Shown: positions 9,806-18,294 of the stretch, piece by piece | How the letters are laid out: the number at the start of each line of letters is the position of its first letter | Numbering within the stretch: the first letter of the stretch is position 1 | Assembly (NCBI RefSeq): GCF_014648095.1 | Contig: NZ_BMQL01000001.1 | Span: 186,001-250,000 of the forward strand | DNA length: 64,000 nucleotides | Direction: 5' to 3' | Source of the DNA: Deinococcus ruber | Lineage (GTDB): Bacteria; Deinococcota; Deinococci; Deinococcales; Deinococcaceae | The notes under the pieces: model-generated | The model's input: the letters and a program-made list of their open reading frames with translations, nothing else | The model's database searches: none | What the model was told of the DNA's origin: nothing | Made by a program: the position numbers and the translations under genes

Positions 9806-11249
9806 CTCTTCCATAAACCGCCCTTCCCAGCAGCGCGGCCCCCTCCCTCAGTTGCTCGGGCGAGAGGTGCGCGAACGCCAGCAGCAGCGCAGGCGTGATC
9901 TGCGCTGAGTCCGCGTTCAGCAGATAGTCCGACAGGCGGGCCACACCCACGCCCAGTTCGGCGGCGCGGGCCTGCACTGCCGTTGCGTCCAGACCGTCTG
10001 GCAGCCCCAGCAGCAGATGTGACCCTGCGCGGGCCGGACGTGGGCGCAGGTGGGCGGCCTCCAGAGCGCTCAGCAGTACGTCGTGACGATGCGCCAGACG
10101 CACGCGGGCGCGGCGCAGGTGGCGGGCATAGCCGCCCGAGGCCAGAAAATCGGCCAGTGCCAGCGCGTCCAGCGTCGGCGGGTGCAGATCGGTGAGCGGG
10201 CGGGTGCGCGAGAGGGTATCCAGCACGCTCGCCGGAGCCACCAGATACCCGCTTCGCAGCGCGGGCGCGAGGCTCTGACTGAAGGTTCCCAGCAGCACCA
10301 CCTGCGACGGAGCCTGCCCCTGAAGCGGCGCGGGCGGTCTAGCTGCGTGGTGAAAATCGGCGGCGTAATCGTCCTCGACGATGAAGGCGCGTGCGTGGGC
10401 AGCCCAGGCCAGCAGCGCAGAGCGGCGGCGGGCGCTGAGCGTGGCGGTGGTCGGAAACTGACAGCCGGGCGTGACATACACCAGCGAGGCCGCGTCTGGA
10501 AGGCCAGCCGTCACCAGACCTTCCTGATCGACAGGCACGCCCATCAGCGCTGCACCGACCGCCCCGAACGCCCGCCGCGCACCCGGATAGCCAGGGTCTT
10601 CGATGACGGCGGTTCTGCCGGGTTCGAGGTACGTGCGGGCCAGCAGATCGAGTGCCGACTGCGTGCCTGCCGTCAGCATCACCATATCGGGCGTCACGTC
10701 GGCTCCGCGCTCACGGGTCAGCCACTGGGCGATGGCCTGCCGGGTACTCAGCGGCCCCAGTGCCGACGCCGACAGCAGCTCGCCGCCTGCGTCCTCGTCC
10801 ATGCTGCGGGCAGCGCGGCGGGCCAGCGACTCGGCCCACATCTGCGACGGAAACAGCCCCGCCGACTGCCCCAACCGGAAGTCGATGGCCGGAGCCGGGC
10901 CGCGCTGCTCGGCCTGCTGACCTTCCAGCGCCCGCAGCGCCCAGTTCGAGAGCGGCACCCACTCTGTGAACGGCACCGTTTCCCCGGCAACCATCTGCCC
11001 GGCGTCCTCGTGGGCTGCCACGTAACTGCCACTGCGCGGGCGAACGTCCACCGCGCCCTCTGCCGCAAGCTGGTCGATGGCGTCCTGCACGGTGGCGCGG
11101 GCCAGCCCCCAGCGCTGCGCCAGCGCACGGGTACTCAGGCGCACGCCCGGCGACAGTTCGCCTCGCTGCATCGCCTCGCGCAGCGTCCGGGCGGCCCGCT
11201 GGTGCTGGGCTTCACCCGAACGGGCGGGCAGCAGCGGCGGCAGAAGCAT
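9798..11249 (-). CDS. MocR/GabR-type PLP-dependent transcriptional regulator
   Basis: Fusion of an N-terminal GntR winged helix (about residues 15-85: TLREAMQRGELSPGVRLSTRALAQRWGLARATVQDAIDQLAAEGAV) to a fold-type I aminotransferase domain (about 120-483), total 483 residues. The PLP lysine region is weakly visible (FSQSLAPALRSGYLVAP); the usual SFSK motif reads TFSQ, so the Schiff-base lysine appears replaced by Gln. TACCCT lies 6 nt before the ATG. MocR proteins often control PLP or GABA metabolism, but pdxST here lies 45 kb away, so no target is assigned. Neighbours give no clue. Confidence 0.85.
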   Translation of the reverse strand: MLLPPLLPARSGEAQHQRAARTLREAMQRGELSPGVRLSTRALAQRWGLARATVQDAIDQLAAEGAVDVRPRSGSYVAAHEDAGQMVAGETVPFTEWVPLSNWALRALEGQQAEQRGPAPAIDFRLGQSAGLFPSQMWAESLARRAARSMDEDAGGELLSASALGPLSTRQAIAQWLTRERGADVTPDMVMLTAGTQSALDLLARTYLEPGRTAVIEDPGYPGARRAFGAVGAALMGVPVDQEGLVTAGLPDAASLVYVTPGCQFPTTATLSARRRSALLAWAAHARAFIVEDDYAADFHHAARPPAPLQGQAPSQVVLLGTFSQSLAPALRSGYLVAPASVLDTLSRTRPLTDLHPPTLDALALADFLASGGYARHLRRARVRLAHRHDVLLSALEAAHLRPRPARAGSHLLLGLPDGLDATAVQARAAELGVGVARLSDYLLNADSAQITPALLLAFAHLSPEQLREGAALLGRAVYGRGK

Positions 11250-11315
11250 GGGGCGAGGGTAACAGATCGGGGCGCGGCACGGTGCCTGATAAGGTCGGTA
11301 GAGGGAGAGCTTGGA

Positions 11316-12554
11316 TCAGGGAAGCTGAGATAATGGAACGACCAGATATGACAGGTTTCGCAGGTCGCTCACATTAGACAGGCGGAGCACCATCATCCGG
11401 GACTGTTGACCGGTTTTAAATGGCGCTCGCAGCTCTTCAAAGCTGTCTACATACTGCAATGTAGACGCTAAACCGTCTGGCAGGGCAATCGTTCCAGACT
11501 TTACCCTTGTTGTGTAAATTAGATATTCCGGCACCTTGGAGTCTGGCCCCGAAGAGGATGCCTGCTGGCGGTCACGCACAACCGCGCCAATATAAGCACC
11601 ATCAGGCAGCTTAACCTTTAGGCTAGGCATCCCAACATGATGATTGATCTCTGCGCTATAGGGATCGGCAGTATTCGTCAATCCTTTATACATCTGAGCG
11701 TTAAAGATTGGATCGAGTTGCCTCGCCAGTGCCGCTGTACGCAACTGACTCGCATAAATAGGAGTCTGCGGTGTACCCAGAGTGAAGGTGGTAGTGCCGA
11801 CCGTCACGCGGGGATTCACTTCACCGTGTACCAAAGCTGGCAGCCCTGCCACGTTCAGAACGGCATAGATCAGATCGTAAATCGGCACCAGAGGGCGGTT
11901 TTCCTGACCGACAGGAATCAGTGGCACCGGGCTGGAAAACCCCGGAAAAGTCAACCAACGCCACTCGCCCGAACCGGGAGTAGTGCGGACAGCTGTGCTC
12001 CAGGATTTCGGCGGGATGGAGGTCACGGTGACGCCCTGACGTTGCAGCGTAGCGGTCAGGCTGTCTCGTTCGACCATTTCGTAAGGATCTGACGCCATCC
12101 AACGGCAGAGGGCGGCCACATCCTGTCGACTGGACTGGTGGAGGTGGTTGAAGCGCTGGGCAAGCCGGCGAGTCAGGTACTGTGTACGCCGCTTTAATCC
12201 GGCGGAAGTACCGTCGCAGAACAGCGTGGTGAGATTCAGAGGAGACGCCACCACCTGCGCCAAACTTCTGGTCAGGGGCGTCAGGCTCAGACCTGCCAGC
12301 AGGACAAGTGCCGCCGCAGACGGCAGAAGACGTGGCAACGCATGTGTATTCCACATGCCCCGGGCAATGATCGCAGGCTCTCCCAGATCTTCCAGAGCGC
12401 GGCGCACCGCCTCAGCCTCGCTACAGCCCTGAAGCTGATGTCGCCAGCAACGATCCTCGACGGCTCCCTGTAGCTCTCGCTGAACCTGCCTGCGCCGCTC
12501 TCCCCATAAGCCACGGGTCGAACGCCTCAAAAATCTCTCGATGTCTGTGTTCAT
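11316..12554 (-). CDS. Membrane protein with permease-prefix (HAAS-like) N-terminus
   Basis: Protein of 412 residues. The first 65 residues (IERFLRRSTRGLWGERRRQVQRELQGAVEDRC..., AEAVRRALEDLGEPAIIARGM) match the helical permease-prefix/HAAS type that accompanies PadR regulators. One membrane helix follows (about 76-96, LPRLLPSAAALVLLAGLSLTP). The rest is presumably extracytoplasmic, with no family I recognise. It starts 3 nt after the padR stop, so the two are cotranscribed. Known PadR-linked prefix proteins act with or sense partner transporters; no transporter is adjacent here, so the role is open. Confidence 0.75.
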   Translation of the reverse strand: MNTDIERFLRRSTRGLWGERRRQVQRELQGAVEDRCWRHQLQGCSEAEAVRRALEDLGEPAIIARGMWNTHALPRLLPSAAALVLLAGLSLTPLTRSLAQVVASPLNLTTLFCDGTSAGLKRRTQYLTRRLAQRFNHLHQSSRQDVAALCRWMASDPYEMVERDSLTATLQRQGVTVTSIPPKSWSTAVRTTPGSGEWRWLTFPGFSSPVPLIPVGQENRPLVPIYDLIYAVLNVAGLPALVHGEVNPRVTVGTTTFTLGTPQTPIYASQLRTAALARQLDPIFNAQMYKGLTNTADPYSAEINHHVGMPSLKVKLPDGAYIGAVVRDRQQASSSGPDSKVPEYLIYTTRVKSGTIALPDGLASTLQYVDSFEELRAPFKTGQQSRMMVLRLSNVSDLRNLSYLVVPLSQLP

Positions 12555-12557
12555 CGC

Positions 12558-12881
12558 TCAGACCCCCAGCAGGGTACGTACCGCGCCAGAAAATTCACGG
12601 TAGGCTTCACGCTTTTCGCGCAGGGTACGCTGTCCACTGTCCGTCAGGGTATAGAAGCGCACGGCACTTCCTCCGCGCGGAAGCTGACGAAACTCACCTT
12701 CAATCCAGCCCGCTTTTTCCATTCGGTGAAGGGCCGGGTAAAGCGAGCCTTCCTTGAACTGAAATGCTCCCTGCGTCCGCTCGTGTACTTCACTGATCAT
12801 CTGGCCGCCGTACTTGGACTCATGTTCGAGAGCCGCCAGCAGAATGAGATCGAGATGCCCTTTTAACAGATTGGAATCCAT
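12558..12881 (-). CDS. PadR-family transcriptional regulator
   Basis: Winged-helix repressor of 107 residues. MDSNLLKGHLDLILLAALEHESKYGGQMI is the classic PadR opening, followed by FKEGSLYPALHRMEKAGWIEGEF (recognition helix and wing) and a dimerising C-terminal helix. ATG 12881 has AGGAG 8 nt upstream, better than the longer frame from 12905. It forms an operon with the downstream membrane protein. A 20-bp near-perfect inverted repeat lies just upstream, between padR and comF, and is a candidate autoregulatory operator. Confidence 0.9.
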   Translation of the reverse strand: MDSNLLKGHLDLILLAALEHESKYGGQMISEVHERTQGAFQFKEGSLYPALHRMEKAGWIEGEFRQLPRGGSAVRFYTLTDSGQRTLREKREAYREFSGAVRTLLGV

Positions 12882-12907
12882 GTTCTCTCCTCGCTTCACA
12901 CGCACAC

Positions 12908-12966
12908 CGACCTTGCGTATCTATGTCACAAAACGCTATCACCCTCGACATAGGAACGCAAGGTCG
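12908..12966. promoter_or_regulatory. 20-bp inverted repeat between padR and comF, candidate operator
   Basis: The arm at 12908-12927 (CGACCTTGCGTATCTATGTC) and the complementary arm at 12947-12966 match at 18 of 20 positions with a 19-nt spacer. It lies 27 nt upstream of the padR start and 60 nt upstream of comF. The inner CTATGTC/GACATAG halves are ATGT/ACAT-containing, as in known PadR sites, but the spacing is longer. Binding by the adjacent PadR is inference. Confidence 0.5.
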
Positions 12967-13026
12967 CCCTCACTTTCACTCACAACTTCGGCTGCACCCG
13001 TTGTCTGCCGCCGCTACACTCGCCCC

Positions 13027-13653
13027 ATGCTTCAGCGCCTCGCCCGCTTTGTTTTGCCGCGCCGCTGCCCCGGGTGTGGCGGGCAGGTCGAACAGGCCGC
13101 CGGGCTGTGCAGCGCGTGTATGGCTCAGATTTCTCCGCAGGTGCAGCGCCACTCTCCGCTGTCCAGCCGGGCCACAGCGCATCTGGTGGTGCTGGGGCCA
13201 TACCGGGGCGTGCTGGGGCGCTCGGTGCGTGCCCTGAAATACGGCGGAGCGCGGGAAGTGGCGCAGGTGCTGGGCACGCGGCTGGGCGAGGGCGTGCCGC
13301 ACGGCTGGAACATTCAGGCCGTCACGGGCGTCCCGCTGCATGAATCGCGGCTGCGAGAGCGCGGATTCAATCAGGCCGAACTGCTGGGCCGGGCCGCCGC
13401 CGGGGTGCTGGGCGTGCCGTACCTGCACACGCTGACCCGGCAGCGTTCCACCGGAGCGCAGGCCAGACGCCATGCCCGCGACCGACTGACCGCGCTTGGC
13501 GACAGCTTCGCGGTGCTGCCACATGCAGCATTGCCCGAGCGCCTGCTGCTGCTGGACGATGTGATGACCACCGGAACGACTCTCCAGGCATGTGCCGACG
13601 CGCTGCGGGCCGGGGGCGCGGCGCAGGTCTGGTTCGCGGTGGTGGCACGCTGA
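13027..13653 (+). CDS. comF: ComF-family phosphoribosyltransferase-like competence protein
   Basis: Protein of 208 residues. An N-terminal zinc-binding segment has the pairs CPGC and CSAC (residues about 14-32). A phosphoribosyltransferase fold follows, with the PRPP motif LLLLDDVMTTGTTLQACADAL (about 172-192). ALKYGGAREVAQVLGTRL and GVPLHESRLRERGFNQAELLGRAAA are characteristic of ComF. In naturally transformable bacteria ComF is needed for DNA uptake. TACACT lies 6 nt before the ATG at 13027, so the longer upstream frame is not real. Confidence 0.92.
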   Translation: MLQRLARFVLPRRCPGCGGQVEQAAGLCSACMAQISPQVQRHSPLSSRATAHLVVLGPYRGVLGRSVRALKYGGAREVAQVLGTRLGEGVPHGWNIQAVTGVPLHESRLRERGFNQAELLGRAAAGVLGVPYLHTLTRQRSTGAQARRHARDRLTALGDSFAVLPHAALPERLLLLDDVMTTGTTLQACADALRAGGAAQVWFAVVAR

Positions 13654-13713
13654 CGGGCCATTCTCTGAGCAAGTACCCAATTCCACCGATGAGGCTGGAG
13701 TTATAGTTCCTGC

Positions 13714-16635
13714 ATGACTGTTCAAGACCTCATAACGCCCGGCACCGTGCTGGGCCGCTACACCGTAGAACGTGTCGAAGCTTTACCCTCGATTCAGGCA
13801 ACCGCCTATCTGCTGCGCCACGAACTCGGCGCACGCCACCTGCATATCGAGCGCGACGACGACAACCAGACCTTCGCGGTGTTCTTCCCCACCGTACCCA
13901 GCGACAGTACCGGCGTGGCGCACATTCTGGAACACACCGCCCTGATGGGCAGCCGCAATTTCCCGGTGGCCGATCCGTTCTTCTCGATGATTCCGCGCAG
14001 CCTGAACACCTTCATGAACGCCATGACGGCTTCCGACTGGACGACGTACCTGTACAGCACCCGCAACGAGAAGGATTTTTTCAACCTGCTGAACATCTAT
14101 CTCGACGCCGCCTTCTTTCCGCTGCTGCGCTACGAATCGTTCCGCCGCGACGGGCACCGCTTCGAAAACGCCGACCCCGCCGACAAGACAAGCGAGCTGA
14201 AGATGCAGGGCGTGGTCTACAACGAGATGAAGGGCGCGATGGCGACTCCTTCGAGCGTGCTGTGGAAGGCGCTTCAGAAGGCGCTGTACCCCGACCTGAC
14301 CTACGCCAACAATTCGGGCGGCGAACCGAGCGAGATTCCTAACCTGACGTATCAGGGGCTGAAGGATTTCCACGCGGCGCACTATCACCCGTCCAACGCG
14401 TATTTCTACACCTACGGGAATCTGCCGCTGGAACGCTATCTGGACGCCATCGAGGCGGGCGTGATGCAGGATTTCACGCCGAACGTGCTCGACGTGTCGA
14501 TTCCCGACCAGACCCCGTTTACCGAGCCGCAGAACGTCCAGGCCAGCTATCCTTCCACCGACACCGAGCGCGGCGCACAGGCGCTGGTGGCCTGGAAACT
14601 GGGCCACAGCTTCGACCCCGATGAAAACCTGCGCTGGAAGGTGCTGAGCGAGGTGCTGCTGGGCAACGCCGCCGCGCCGCTGACGCGCCCGCTGATCGAG
14701 TCGGGCCTGGGAAGTGCGCTGTCAGACGGCAGCGGCTATCAGGACGAGTTCCGCGAGGCGGCCTTCGCGGTGGGCCTCAAGGGCCTGAGTGCTGCGTCTG
14801 CGCCCGCCGTTCAGACGCTGGTGCTGGACACCCTCGCCAGAATCGCCAGCGAGGGACTGCCCGCCGAGCTGATCGACAGCGCCCTGCACCAGTTCGAGAT
14901 CGCTCAGAAAGAAGTGTCGAATTCCGGCTGGCCGTACAGCCTGAAGGTGGCCTTCCGTGCTGTCGGCCCCTGGCTGTACGGCGGCGACCCGCTCGACGGC
15001 CTGAACCTCGATGCGGCGTTGGCCCGCCTTCAGGAAGCCCGCAACAACGGCCCGATCTTCGAGGACATGATCCGGGAAGGGCTGCTGAACAACACCCACC
15101 GCGTCACCCTGACGCTCGTTCCCGACCCCGAACTGGCGAGCGCCCAGGAACAGGCCGAGCGCGAGATGGTGGCCCGCCTGAGTGCCGACTTCACCGAAGA
15201 AGACCGGGTGCGCGTGGTGCAGGAGGCGGTGTCGCTGCTGGAAAGCCAGGACACCGACGACGACGTGAGCATCCTGCCGACCCTGACGCTGAGCGACGTG
15301 ACCCGCAAGGTGGCGCGGCCCGCGTATACGGTCGAGCAGACGGGCGGCGCAGTCGTGGGCCGGGTCGAGCAGCCGACGAGTGGACTGGTGTATCTGGACG
15401 TGCAGGTCAGGCTGCCCGAGCTGAGCAGCGAAGAACTGGAACTGCTGCCGCTCTACGCCTTCACCGTCACGCGCAGCGGCGCAGCCGGGCAGGATTATGC
15501 AGCGCTGGCACGCCGGATCGAGGCCGTGACGGGCGGCATCAGTGCGTCGGTGGGCAGCAGCACCGGGCCGGACAGCCTGGATGACCTGCGCCTCAGCATG
15601 AGCTTTGGCGGCAAGGCGCTCAGCCGCAACGCGGGCGAGCTGGTGAGCGTGCTGCGCGACGTGATTGCTCAGCCCGAGTTCGAGGCGACCCGGCTGGAGC
15701 AGCTGCTCAAGCAGCGGGTGGCCGGTCAGAAGGCGGGCATCGTGAGCAGCGGCAACGCCTACGCGGGGCGACTGGCAGCCGCTCAGCTCAGCCCGGAAGC
15801 CGCACTGGACGAGCAGCTGATCGGGCTGGCGGGCCTGAAGCGTCTGGAGGCTCTGGTCGAGAGCGGCGACTGGGCCAGCACCATCGAGCGCCTGAAGGCG
15901 CTGCATGCCCGCGTGCTGGAAGGTCAGGGCCGCCTGTGCGTCACGGCCAGTTCCGGCGATCTGGCGCTGGACGTGAGCAGCATCACCGGGTTGTTTGGGG
16001 GCAGGCAGGCCGCGCATGTCTCGTCGCCGCTCGCGCCACGTGTTCCGGTGGCCCGCACCACCGATACCCCGGTGGCGTACAACGCGGTGGCCTTCCAGAC
16101 GGTGCCCTTCACCCACCCCGACAGCCCCGCGCTGCTGGCCCTGGGGAACCTGCTGACCAGCGAGTACCTGCTGCGCGAACTGCGCGAAAAGGGCGGAGCG
16201 TACGGCGGCGGCGCGGGCTTCAACTCGCACAGCGGCGTGTTCCGCATGACCAGCTACCGCGACCCCAACATCGGGCGTACCTTTGAAGTCTTCCGCCAGG
16301 CCCGCGACTTCCTGAACGGGCCAGCGTTTCAGGGAGAAGGCGCAGGTCTGCGCGAGCTGAACGAGGCGATTCTGAGTGCCAGCAAGGGCCTCGACCCGCT
16401 CACCAGCCCCGATACCGTGGGCCGCATGCGCTTTTACGGCGACCTGGGCGGCTATACTGCCGACGTGCAGGAAGCGTATGTCGAGCGGCTCCTGAACGTA
16501 CAGATCAGCGATCTGATCCGCGTGATGGACAGCTATCTGACGCCCGATCACGCCGCATATGCGCTGCTCGCGGGCAAAGACCCGAACGCCGACACCGCCG
16601 CTCAGGGTCTGACCTTCAAGGTCGAGAGCATCTGA
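13714..16635 (+). CDS. M16C-family zinc metallopeptidase (presequence-protease-like)
   Basis: Large inverzincin of 973 residues that degrades peptides inside a clam-shell chamber built of four homologous domains. The catalytic HxxEH is at residues 70-74 (HILEHTALMG), with the distal Glu in VVYNEMKGAM. FFSMIPRSLNTFMNAMTASDWTTYLYST and the C-terminal LREKGGAYGGGAGFN are hallmarks of the PreP/Cym1 branch. Length agrees with that branch. TATAGT lies 6 nt before the ATG, a leaderless start. It stands alone between comF and a small secreted protein. No signal peptide is seen, so it is probably cytoplasmic. Confidence 0.93.
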   Translation: MTVQDLITPGTVLGRYTVERVEALPSIQATAYLLRHELGARHLHIERDDDNQTFAVFFPTVPSDSTGVAHILEHTALMGSRNFPVADPFFSMIPRSLNTFMNAMTASDWTTYLYSTRNEKDFFNLLNIYLDAAFFPLLRYESFRRDGHRFENADPADKTSELKMQGVVYNEMKGAMATPSSVLWKALQKALYPDLTYANNSGGEPSEIPNLTYQGLKDFHAAHYHPSNAYFYTYGNLPLERYLDAIEAGVMQDFTPNVLDVSIPDQTPFTEPQNVQASYPSTDTERGAQALVAWKLGHSFDPDENLRWKVLSEVLLGNAAAPLTRPLIESGLGSALSDGSGYQDEFREAAFAVGLKGLSAASAPAVQTLVLDTLARIASEGLPAELIDSALHQFEIAQKEVSNSGWPYSLKVAFRAVGPWLYGGDPLDGLNLDAALARLQEARNNGPIFEDMIREGLLNNTHRVTLTLVPDPELASAQEQAEREMVARLSADFTEEDRVRVVQEAVSLLESQDTDDDVSILPTLTLSDVTRKVARPAYTVEQTGGAVVGRVEQPTSGLVYLDVQVRLPELSSEELELLPLYAFTVTRSGAAGQDYAALARRIEAVTGGISASVGSSTGPDSLDDLRLSMSFGGKALSRNAGELVSVLRDVIAQPEFEATRLEQLLKQRVAGQKAGIVSSGNAYAGRLAAAQLSPEAALDEQLIGLAGLKRLEALVESGDWASTIERLKALHARVLEGQGRLCVTASSGDLALDVSSITGLFGGRQAAHVSSPLAPRVPVARTTDTPVAYNAVAFQTVPFTHPDSPALLALGNLLTSEYLLRELREKGGAYGGGAGFNSHSGVFRMTSYRDPNIGRTFEVFRQARDFLNGPAFQGEGAGLRELNEAILSASKGLDPLTSPDTVGRMRFYGDLGGYTADVQEAYVERLLNVQISDLIRVMDSYLTPDHAAYALLAGKDPNADTAAQGLTFKVESI

Positions 16636-16691
16636 TTCCCGCCTGACGCGCTCTACCAGAACACTCATCTTTTCTCCGTTACCATCAGGGC

Positions 16692-17084
16692 ATGAAGAGT
16701 TTCTTCCCCGTCCTGATGGTTTCTGCTCTCTCACTCACCCTGTCACCGCTGACGCTCGCAGCCAGCACACCCGATTACTCCGGCTCGTGGTACATCACGG
16801 CAGCGGGCGATGACGGCACCATCATCAATCAGTCGGTTGCCATCGACCAGACCGAGAAAAACGGTCAGATTTTCCTGAGCGGCTACAGCTTCTCAGGCGC
16901 ACTGAAAAACGGCGTCGGCAGCGTGTACAAGGTCACGAAGTACAAGGAATACACCCGCACCGAATCGGGCACCATCTCGATGAACGCGCACAGCCTGAGC
17001 GGATCGGGCACGGTGCGCGAGGTGTACAACTCCGGCGACATCGTGGTTACGAAGTATAAAATCAGCGGCATCAAGCGCGGCTGA
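16692..17084 (+). CDS. Small secreted protein of unknown function
   Basis: Protein of 130 residues with a clear signal peptide (MKSFFPVLMVSALSLTLSPLTLAAS, cleavage probably after LAA). The mature part is Gly/Ser/Thr- and beta-rich (DYSGSWYITAAGDDGTIINQSV..., YKVTKYKEYTRTESGTISMN) and looks like a small lipocalin-like or beta-barrel domain, but no family is recognised. TACCAT lies 6 nt before the ATG. A terminator follows at 17104. Confidence 0.75.
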   Translation: MKSFFPVLMVSALSLTLSPLTLAASTPDYSGSWYITAAGDDGTIINQSVAIDQTEKNGQIFLSGYSFSGALKNGVGSVYKVTKYKEYTRTESGTISMNAHSLSGSGTVREVYNSGDIVVTKYKISGIKRG

Positions 17085-17103
17085 ACCCATACAGAGCGAG
17101 AAG

Positions 17104-17127
17104 CCCTGCCACACGGCGGGGTTTTTT
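17104..17127 (+). terminator. Intrinsic terminator after the secreted protein gene
   Basis: CCCTGCC (17104-17110) pairs with GGCGGGG (17115-17121) with one G-T wobble and a 4-nt loop, followed by six T residues at 17122-17127. Confidence 0.85.
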
Positions 17128-17189
17128 CGTTTCATACGGACTGACACTCAAGTTCCAAAATTCGTTCTTTTCCTTCTCCCTCTGCCCTA

Positions 17190-17729
17190 TCAGGCTATGT
17201 CTTCCCAGTCGCGGCGCAGCAGATCGAGCTTCACCGAGTCGTAGCGCACGCCTTCCCACAACCGCGCTTCACGCACGCGGGCGCACTCGCGGTAACCGGT
17301 GTGCTGAGCGGCGCGGATCATGCGGAGATTGCCGCTCCAGGTGGTGAGCGTCAGCACATGGGCAGCAGTATCCCGGAAGGTCTCGGCTGTCCACTGGCGC
17401 AACGCCTCGCGCCCGTAGCCGCTGTTCCAGTACGCCGGGTCATAAATCACGATGCCCAGTTCCATCCAGCCACCCTCCGCCGGATCTTCCCAGAAGCGCG
17501 TGACCATGCCGCGCATTTCACCGCCGATCTCGATGACCCGCATATCCGGCTGTTCCATCTTCGTCAGCGCCCGCGCCGTGTAGTCGCTCAGACTCGGTCC
17601 TGAAACAGCGTGGTGGAAATACGGCCCGTCCCAGCGCTTCCATTCGGCGTCGGGGGTGGCGTGCAGCCAACGCCACAACTCTGGCACATCAGCGAGGGTG
17701 CGGGGGCGGAGGTGGAGAGCGTCAGGCAT
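17190..17729 (-). CDS. GNAT acetyltransferase, RimJ/RimL type
   Basis: Protein of 179 residues. LRPRTLADVPELWRWLHATPDAEWKRWDGPY is the usual RimJ/RimL-like opening. GYGREALRQWTAETFRDTAAHVLTLTTWSGNLRMIRAAQHTGYRECARVREARLW carries acetyl-CoA motif A (Q/R-x-x-G-x-G/A) and motif B. TAAGCT lies 5 nt before the ATG. It diverges from the HTH gene at 17837, whose 10-bp repeats lie between them. It may acetylate a protein N-terminus or a small molecule; the substrate is not predictable. Confidence 0.85.
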   Translation of the reverse strand: MPDALHLRPRTLADVPELWRWLHATPDAEWKRWDGPYFHHAVSGPSLSDYTARALTKMEQPDMRVIEIGGEMRGMVTRFWEDPAEGGWMELGIVIYDPAYWNSGYGREALRQWTAETFRDTAAHVLTLTTWSGNLRMIRAAQHTGYRECARVREARLWEGVRYDSVKLDLLRRDWEDIA

Positions 17730-17752
17730 ACCAGAGCTTACCAGAAGTGACC

Positions 17753-17812
17753 TTATCTGCTGCTATCTGATGTTATCTGTTGATATTTGATACTAGATGG
17801 TATAGATTGATC
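17753..17812. repeat. Helically phased 10-bp direct repeats, candidate operator
   Basis: Six consecutive 10-mers from 17753: TTATCTGCTG, CTATCTGATG, TTATCTGTTG, then the degenerating ATATTTGATA, CTAGATGGTA and TAGATTGATC. The first three agree with TATCTGNTG. The period equals one DNA turn. A candidate promoter TTGATA (17780-17785) N17 TAGATT (17803-17808) lies inside the array, upstream of the excisionase-like HTH gene. Confidence 0.65.
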
Positions 17813-17836
17813 CCGTCAGAAAGGAGCTGACCTCTG

Positions 17837-18226
17837 ATGACCCCAGATGACAAACAAGATGAGGTTCTGACCCTGGAAGAGCTGGCGGCACTGCTCAAGG
17901 TGAGTGAAACCACCGCCTACTCGCTGGTACGGGGCGGCGAGTTGCCAGGACGCAAGGTGGGCCGCGAGTGGCGCTTCCTGAAGACGCGGGTGTTCGAGTG
18001 GCTGGCCCAGGCCGGCACGGGAGACGAGATGCAGGGAACCAACGGTGTGGTACAGCGTGATGAACAGGGCGGCGAATTCAAGATTGAGGACAACCGTGAA
18101 TACGTGGCGATGTGGTTGCCCATGACACGCACCGAGAAATCTGCCCAGCTCCAAAAGGCTGCACGAGACGGTGTAAACGTGAGCGAACTGGTGGCGGAGT
18201 ATCTCCGCGCTTGGTCAAAAGAGTAG
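17837..18226 (+). CDS. Excisionase-like helix-turn-helix DNA-binding protein
   Basis: Protein of 129 residues. Residues about 10-60 (VLTLEELAALLKVSETTAYSLVRGGELPGRKVGREWRFLKTRVFEWL) form the MerR-like HTH_17/excisionase domain. The C-terminal part (MTRTEKSAQLQKAARDGVNVSELVAEYLRAWS) looks like a ribbon-helix-helix or antitoxin-like dimerisation segment. AAAGGAG lies upstream of the ATG. No phage or toxin gene is adjacent. The phased repeats immediately upstream suggest autoregulation. Acting as a transcription factor is more likely than excision. Confidence 0.8.
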   Translation: MTPDDKQDEVLTLEELAALLKVSETTAYSLVRGGELPGRKVGREWRFLKTRVFEWLAQAGTGDEMQGTNGVVQRDEQGGEFKIEDNREYVAMWLPMTRTEKSAQLQKAARDGVNVSELVAEYLRAWSKE

Positions 18227-18294
18227 AAGAGGAGAAACAGAAGAAAGGCGGCTTCCCATTTCAGGAAACCGCCTCTCTTCTCTTCCAAATCGGT

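Noticed and set aside
12921..12953. CTATGTC and GACATAG as an RDRM (DdrO) site
   Set aside because: The halves are 19 nt apart instead of 3, and the surrounding 20-bp inverted repeat explains them better.
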